DNA of 64,000 bases from Persicaria tinctoria (taxonomy: Eukaryota; Streptophyta; Magnoliopsida; Caryophyllales; Polygonaceae): the NCBI GenBank assembly GCA_037127255.1, contig JBANSL010000001.1:34463001-34527000 (forward strand), written 5' to 3'. The position numbers and the translations under genes were made by a program. The notes beneath the pieces were generated by a model. The model made no database searches. It was given only the letters and a program-made list of their open reading frames with translations, and was not told the origin of the DNA. Positions 57,978 to 64,000 of this stretch are shown here, in pieces (position 1 is the stretch's first letter; each line of letters opens with the position of its first letter).

Positions 57978-60900
57978 ATGGAGAATCCAATTGCCGCACA
58001 TCAAAATCATCCTGCCGGCAACCAAAACCCTAACCCTAACCCTAACATCGGTGATCGAAGCCACAGTCATCCAAACCCCGCCGATGATCGGGACCAGAGG
58101 CTACAGCGTCTTTTCTCCGTCGTTCAGAGCTTGGCCGCCTCCCGTGACTCCTCCGATGGTGGCCAGCGCAGTCCTGTGTCCGTTGAACCGCCTGCCTCTT
58201 CAATTTCCTGGAAACGGCCCGTGCAGACTGATTTCTTCCGGGAAGTCTCTCTCTTCAATGCGCACTTCGGCTCGGAGCCTGAGAGGTCTCGTTGGGCGCA
58301 GTTTCTCCCAGAATATCTTAGACCTGGTATCTTCTTCTTCTTTGTTTGCTTTCTAGTTTCTCCCAGTATAAGTTTTCAATTATTTACTGTTTATGTCGCC
58401 TCTCTCTAATTTGTCGAAGACGGAGTTAATTTGTGTTCTTCTTGGTCTGAAATTTGTTTTTTTTTTCCAGGTAATTTGGAGAACTATCTTAAGGAAACAA
58501 AAAAGCCTAGACTTTTTTGTGATAATTTTTGGTGGGCGTCTCAAGAGAGCTCTGGACAAGGTAATTATATCCCAATTCAGCTGTCAATATGTTCCCCCCC
58601 CCCCCCCGTTAAATTTGTCAGGATTTTTATTCCTCGCTTATATTGGCCACCAAATTCGCAGATTGTTAAATATGAAACTTATGAACTCAATGCTTTCAGG
58701 ATGCTATCTGCATAATTGAAAAGCCTGAAAGGAAAAAAACTCCATTTGGCATGTTTTAAATTTGAAATCTCTGGGGAATATAAAATCCATTAAATTTTAT
58801 GAAATCATGCAACTCATATTACACATTGTTAACTAACCATAGAGCAGTTCATCATCATCAACAAAAAAACAACAAACCTAATAATCATAGAGTAACATCG
58901 GTAGACAATTGGCCAGCCCTGATCATGTCATATTCATTCACCGAAATGCTAGCAACCACCCAACTGCTCTGGCATCTGTATCACTTGTAGCATTAAAATT
59001 TGGCGACCGGTTAATTTTCATGACGTGACATAGGAAAAGCAGGCCAACTTGATTTGATAATTTTCTTTTTGTTTTAGGATTTATAGTGGACAAATCACAT
59101 TACACATACACCATGGTCTGGACAAGGTCATGGTGCATTTAAGTAGAAATATTTTGGCAGGACTCAGTCCTTGGGACCAAAGCTCAAATAGGAAGCTGGA
59201 TGATAACCAATTTACCATCAGAAAACAATTTACTATTTTTGGCATTCATTGCAGCTAGAAGTGCCACATGGGCATTCTAAAAACTTCCCTCTTTCTAACC
59301 TTCTTTCTCCAATCAATTTTGCCATTGCATCAGGTGATCTTCCCCCACCCAGTTGCAGGCAGTCACTGCTATGTCAACAGCAGCCAATATTAAGGACCAC
59401 TACTGCACCAACACGCAGCAACACAGCAGGTGTTATCTTTGATCTAAACAAATAATGCCATCTTTAAAACGATTGCCTCAATCAAGTTCCTTTTCTCTTG
59501 CCATTCTTGTTTTCAGATGGATTGAAAACATATAATCGCAGAAAGATGCCCGTAGTGAAGGATGGACAAAAGAATTTACAGGTTTGACTTTTGCTTCATT
59601 TTGCTTGTGTTTTTCTATTATTTCTATGTCATAATATTTAATATTTTTCAATGATATTTTTTCCATAATAAATAAGAAAAAATGTAGTATGTAGTAACGC
59701 TTTTCAAGTTGTAAGAAATTAATTGGTTAGGATAGGTCATTCATAAAAGGCCGTGTGTTTGAAATAAAATTGCCTTTCAAATCATGCTTGAAAAATAAGG
59801 CTGGTGCAAACATGTTTGAGAAATAAAGCCGGTGTGGGCTAGGAGACAGGAGCAAGTGGGATATATAGCATTTGGCACTTTGAACTTCTAGATGAAAACA
59901 TATTTTTTAGAAATATCGTGGGCTCCTTATATGAGAGAGGGAAAAATCAACTTGTATTGATAAAACACTACTCTCTTATGCTCAATAATGTTTTGCTGTG
60001 TTACTATCTTCATCTTACCTTTATCCTGTTACTATATCTTACTATCTTACTCACTAAGTCAAGCCTTAGTAGCTTAGCCAGTAAGATGACATGTAGTGAC
60101 CAATAAATCACGAATTCGACCCCCTCCCCTTATTTATTGTAATGGGCCTAAGTGCCTTCACATGAGCCAAAAAAACATCTTATTAATTAGTTTTTTGTCT
60201 CACTCGTGTTAAGTTATCCTCTTTTCTTTAGTTAAAGTTGCTCCAGGCTTTGTTCCAGAGCCCTGTTCTTGTGTAATTGGCTTTATCTTTCACATAATAA
60301 ATACGTTTACTAGAAATCTGATACTGTTAATCATGTTTGCTTTTGTAAGTATATATCAACTATATTATTCAAACATGTTTTTATTTAAGAAAGATTTTGT
60401 GATTTTGCAAAATCAAAAGTAAAACCAAATTCCAGCATTGCATTAATAACCCAAAGTTAATGTAAATAGAGCTGTAGTACGTGTGTGTAGGGACATCATT
60501 ATAGGATTTGTTAATGAGTTTGGCAGCAAACCCTCCTTTGTGGGAATCTTGGGATGATTATTTTGGTAATCAGTGAATTTTGGGTTTTGAAGTTTGACAT
60601 AATGGAGAAGTGAAAAGAGAGATGGGTCTTTTTGCTTGCCAATAACATGATTTAGCTTGTACTAGTTGCCTCGTTGAATCTTAAGCACATTCTTTGTTCT
60701 TTATATTGAGTTCGAAGGCGAAATTTGAAGTTCAATTTTCATGAGTGCAAGGTATGAAATGGAGTTGATAAAACCACAATTGTGGTCTTTTGTCCATCTT
60801 ACGTCTTAAAGTATATCATATAGCTTCTTTTTCAAATTTGGTGCTGCAGAGTTTCAACCCTTTCTCCCGTAGGAGTGATCATATTCAGTACTCTAGAGAT

Positions 60901-63602
60901 CAACTGTTTCAACTTAGAGAGGTAAGTACGGAGAATCATTTTAATCTGTATGGATGTGAAAATGAAAAGTAACTATTGCTGATATATTATACTATTTATG
61001 CATTATTGTCTGGATGGAGATGGTATATATTAAGTTGATTCTGTTCTGAATACGTTATTGTCTAGTGGAAAATGATTTTCATGGCAATATGAATCATGAT
61101 TGTTTCTTTGCTTGACATTTTTTTCAACATGTCATCTCCACCTGGGAATTCTTACTCCTGTTTGTTTCACTTCATTTGAGCACACTCTTTTCTTCTAGTT
61201 AAGGCTTTTCTATTGCTTATAAAGACTTCTCTTTCAAAAGTTCGATCATTTGAAATCAATGTCTTGTAAATAGTATTTTTTTTTCTGCCGTTCTCATTAG
61301 ATTAAGAACAGATATTATAAGCTATTTGAGCCTTATCATGACTATATTATTGTGAAGGCAAAATCTCTTTCTGAGGCTATCCTGAAAATCAAGCAAGAAA
61401 TTGAGGTGGAATTTGGTAGAATCAATCAGATCATTGACCGTGGAACAATCTTAGTAAGTTCAATGTTTCCTTGTTCATTTTTGCTTGCTCTGACCATTTG
61501 TTGTTGTTATTTATTTAATCTTTCAATTACCATCTTCTGCAAATTTAATTGTTGTGAGAAAGGATGGATGCTGGACTTTCTATTATTAGCCTGTCTCTGT
61601 TTGTAACGAATGCTGGGCTTTTTGCATACGATGTTTTTGAAATTAAAGGATAGCTTTGTGCAACCTTCTTTTTGGCATTCTTTTGGTTTTATCCTATTCC
61701 TTAGTATCTTAAAATCGTTTTTTTTGTTGGCACTGAATTAGTCCCTCATAAAATTTATTTATTTTGTTCTTCACCATTTTGTAGATATTGGGCGGGTATT
61801 TTTTATGTTTTCAGGTTTGCTCAAGGCATTTAAGCTGCTCTATATGATTAGTTTCTGAGAACTTTGTTAATCTGTTGCAGGTTGACAGAAGTGGTGCACA
61901 AAGAGAGAGGGGATCCACTTCAAAGAAAAAGAAAGAAGAGAAAAAGGTATAGCAGTAATTTAGTAATTGATCCACCTTCATATGCATTATCACTTATCAA
62001 TTTTCATTTTTTATGTCAATTTTTTTTGTATGGCTGACTCTTTTGTATTCACTTTGTGGGTGGGGTTGCTGCTATTTTTACCATGTTCTCCATAATCAAT
62101 TTACTGTTTTCCTAGTTTATCTGTATGGTTTAACTTGGAAACGTTCTATAATGCATCTGTGCTACATCTGCTTCTTCATGAAGAAAAAAAAATGTGGTGT
62201 TATATTTTGTTTTTTTCCATCCAAGTAATCAGACATCTCACATCTTTTTATTCTACTGAGATCAAACAGAGCCAATGGGCTTTTCTTAACTGACTGTTTC
62301 AGTGGGACATTTTATGGAAGTGTGCTGTTCAAATTTATGAATGTATGATAGACTGATGCTTGGATGTCGCAGGTGGCAAGAATCACTGTCTTGAATGCAA
62401 AGGAAGGGCTTAAAACAGGGGATAAAGCAAAAGAAGAGGTAGTGGCTCATCTTGACAGTTTATTTATTTTACAGTTTTAATATAGGTTCTCTAGGATATC
62501 TTCTTTGTGCTATTTTTTTTAGCTAAAGTAATTATTATCTTCTTCCAATGAATAGAGAAAAAAATTAGGATTTTGTTAAAGATGGTAAAATTAGGACAAT
62601 TTGTGCAGTGATGCAGTTTGGGTCTTAGCCAACTCTTTCGCAATTTTTGGAACCGTGCTCTTCAAAGTCATGATTTTGAGGTAGACTGGTGGTTGTATGT
62701 TGCAGGTGGCAAGCATCACTGTGAATGCAAAGGAAGAGCCTAAAACAGGGGATAAAGCAAAGGAAGAGGTAGTGGCTCATGTTGACAATTTATTTTGGAT
62801 TATTAATAATTCGTTAGAAGCTTTAGCTTTTTTTTTATTATTAAATTGCGAAATTAATTAAAATAACCAACCTTTAGAGGGGTGTTAAAAAAAATATTCC
62901 CACCGTTCTACTAGATAATTATACCATTTGGCTCATGTTGACTAATTTTTTCCGGCCATAAATCTAGCAAAATATGCAGACATACAATCGATGGAATTAA
63001 GATCTTATGTGTATTTGGTTGATATTGAGTTATTCTAATGATAATTATACCATTTGGCCAAAAAAACTGGGGATATTTTTTTACCACCTACCCCAAAGGG
63101 TGAGTCGTTCTAATGATAATGATACCATTATGTGTATTTGGATGATATTTAGTTGTTCTAATGATAATGATACCATTTGTTTTTGTAAATTCTTTTCTCT
63201 CTAAATATCTAATCTGTGAGGCGACATGCTGGTCATCTATGACAGGAGGTTTCCAAGACTAAAAGACGAATAGTGTCCAAGGAACGTAAAGCTAGGAAAA
63301 AGGTTTACTTGGGGATTTTTTTTTCTCATTTCTCAGTTTGTTAATAGCTTTGCTTTGTTTTTTCTTGGGTACCAAGAAGCGTTTTGTCTGTGTTTTTTTT
63401 TAATTTTTTTAAATTTTTTTTTGCCAACTGGCAGTATGTTGTCTGCTAACTACAATTTTATTTTATTGGGCAGATGAAAGAGCGAAAGAAGAGAGCAGAA
63501 AAGAATAGGAAACTTGGGGTTAAGCGACTGAGAATTCAACACATTCAGAAACAAAAACCCGTTTCTCCTTGCCGCCACTATCTAAAGGGAAGATGCACCG
63601 AG
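57978..63602 (+). CDS. CCCH zinc-finger protein, N-terminal part
   Basis: Ten exons keep one frame: 57978-58326, 58471-58560, 59517-59581, 60850-60921, 61301-61453, 61881-61946, 62373-62438, 62706-62768, 63246-63302, 63474-63602. They encode 370 residues and the gene runs past the window. The N-terminus is low-complexity, with Asn-Pro repeats. A conserved-looking block follows (WKRPVQTDFFREVSLFNAHF, RWAQFLPEYLRPGNLENYL, FWWASQ). Next is an alpha-helical part (SLSEAILKIKQEIEVEF). Then come Lys-rich, nuclear-signal-like stretches (residues about 243-265, 309-345). The last exon reads SPCRHYLKGRCTE, the first half of a C-x7-C-x5-C-x3-H finger whose second half must lie in the next exon. Such proteins usually bind RNA in the nucleus. 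I cannot name the orthologue; an EMB1789/AtC3H65-like gene is one possibility. Confidence 0.8.
60050..60180 (+). mobile_element. tRNA-derived SINE candidate in CCCH intron 3
   Basis: TAGCTTAGCCAGTAAG resembles a pol III A box, and GAATTCGACCCCC, about 35 bp on, a B box. An AT-rich tail follows. It lies inside the intron 59582-60849. Weak but consistent with a SINE head. Confidence 0.35.
62373..62768 (+). repeat. Tandem exon duplication in the CCCH gene
   Basis: Exons 62373-62438 and 62706-62768 encode related 22- and 21-residue segments (VARITVLNAKEGLKTGDKA and VASITVNAKEEPKTGDKA). The donor side GTAGTGGCTCAT is also shared, so the duplication covered exon plus flanks, about 333 bp. Both copies keep phase 0, and the second has lost exactly one codon. 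Confidence 0.85.
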
Positions 63603-64000
63603 GTTGCATACTAATCTTTCTTCTCTTTCTTATTCTTATTTCTCTGATCTAATACAACCAGGGATGAACAGTAACATTATAACATATTTACCTTTCCTAT
63701 GCTTTGTGTAAATTTGTTAAATTTACTTGACATAGGTCTACAATTTTGTTGATTCTCAAGGGAGAAGTGGAGAAATCTTTGCCTCCCATTGTATGATGAA
63801 TGATGTTCACTGATAATCAAAGCCTGATAGAAGGGTAAAATAAGAAGTGTACCATTTCTGGTGTTGTGGCTACCTAAAACCCTTAATTATTGAGGGGAAG
63901 GAAACCCCTTCATCTTCCTTCCTAGTGGAACCAGCTGCAACATTTCCGTTTCCTTTGAGTGTTGCTTTTATGTCATGTCTGTAGCAACTTTTTCACATTG
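63603..64000 (+). other. Intron of the CCCH gene, to window end
   Basis: It follows the GTTGCA donor after the last visible exon. I looked for an exon starting with the second half of the zinc finger (G-x-x-CKFSH) and found none before 64000. Confidence 0.5.

Noticed and set aside
58026..58046. Telomere-type CCCTAA repeats
   Set aside because: Three copies in frame encode Asn-Pro repeats in the first exon of the CCCH gene. Too short and in coding sequence, so not an interstitial telomere.

Overview
This is nuclear DNA of a flowering plant, most likely a eudicot. It shows long GT-AG introns, a plant ArfGAP gene, plant-type LTR retrotransposons, Stowaway-like MITEs, MULE and hAT remnants and tRNA-derived SINEs. 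No species can be named from the sequence. Only two genes look intact. One is an AGD14-type ArfGAP (coding part 9585-16176, + strand, 13 coding exons, 701 codons). The other is the 5' part of a CCCH zinc-finger gene (57978-63602, + strand, ten exons, running out of the window). Nearly everything else is transposable elements, decayed gene fragments and structured repeats.

Layout. 1-4842: a decayed plant-mobile-domain gene (+) converging on a decayed MULE transposase (-). 5084-8234: a young non-autonomous LTR element with 342-bp LTRs and a CATAT target duplication. 8536-8772: a Stowaway-like MITE just upstream of the ArfGAP promoter. 9050-16700: the ArfGAP gene, with a SINE fragment and a second MITE in its introns. 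17200-20350: GC-rich repeats, a SINE and AT-rich DNA. 20354-25722: two inverted-terminal elements, each bounded by (TA)n. The second contains a tRNA-like domain, an array of GCAC motifs and an internally deleted LTR retrotransposon with an ATAAG target duplication.

29078-47369 may be one large decayed Ty3/gypsy-type element, because related LTR sequence lies at both ends. Inside are a 59-bp tandem repeat split by a 2329-bp solo LTR, five broken B3-domain fragments on both strands (32352-36507), a hairpin minisatellite (34385-35060), an array of ten covarying hairpins (37110-38760), a hAT element (40881-42881) and an antisense gene resembling the putative gypsy-type transposon family (43251-45763).

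47756-57500 holds a truncated LTR element, an SBP-box fragment, a MULE N-terminal-like fragment, a hAT C-terminal fragment, a Rab fragment and a family of repeats built on a 70-nt tRNA-like cloverleaf.

The least explained signals are the covarying hairpin array at 37.1-38.8 kb, the tRNA-like cloverleaf family (four copies of exactly 70 nt) and the B3-domain cluster. I found no protein system of interacting genes. The two intact genes look like ordinary unrelated housekeeping or regulatory loci separated by about 40 kb of repeats.
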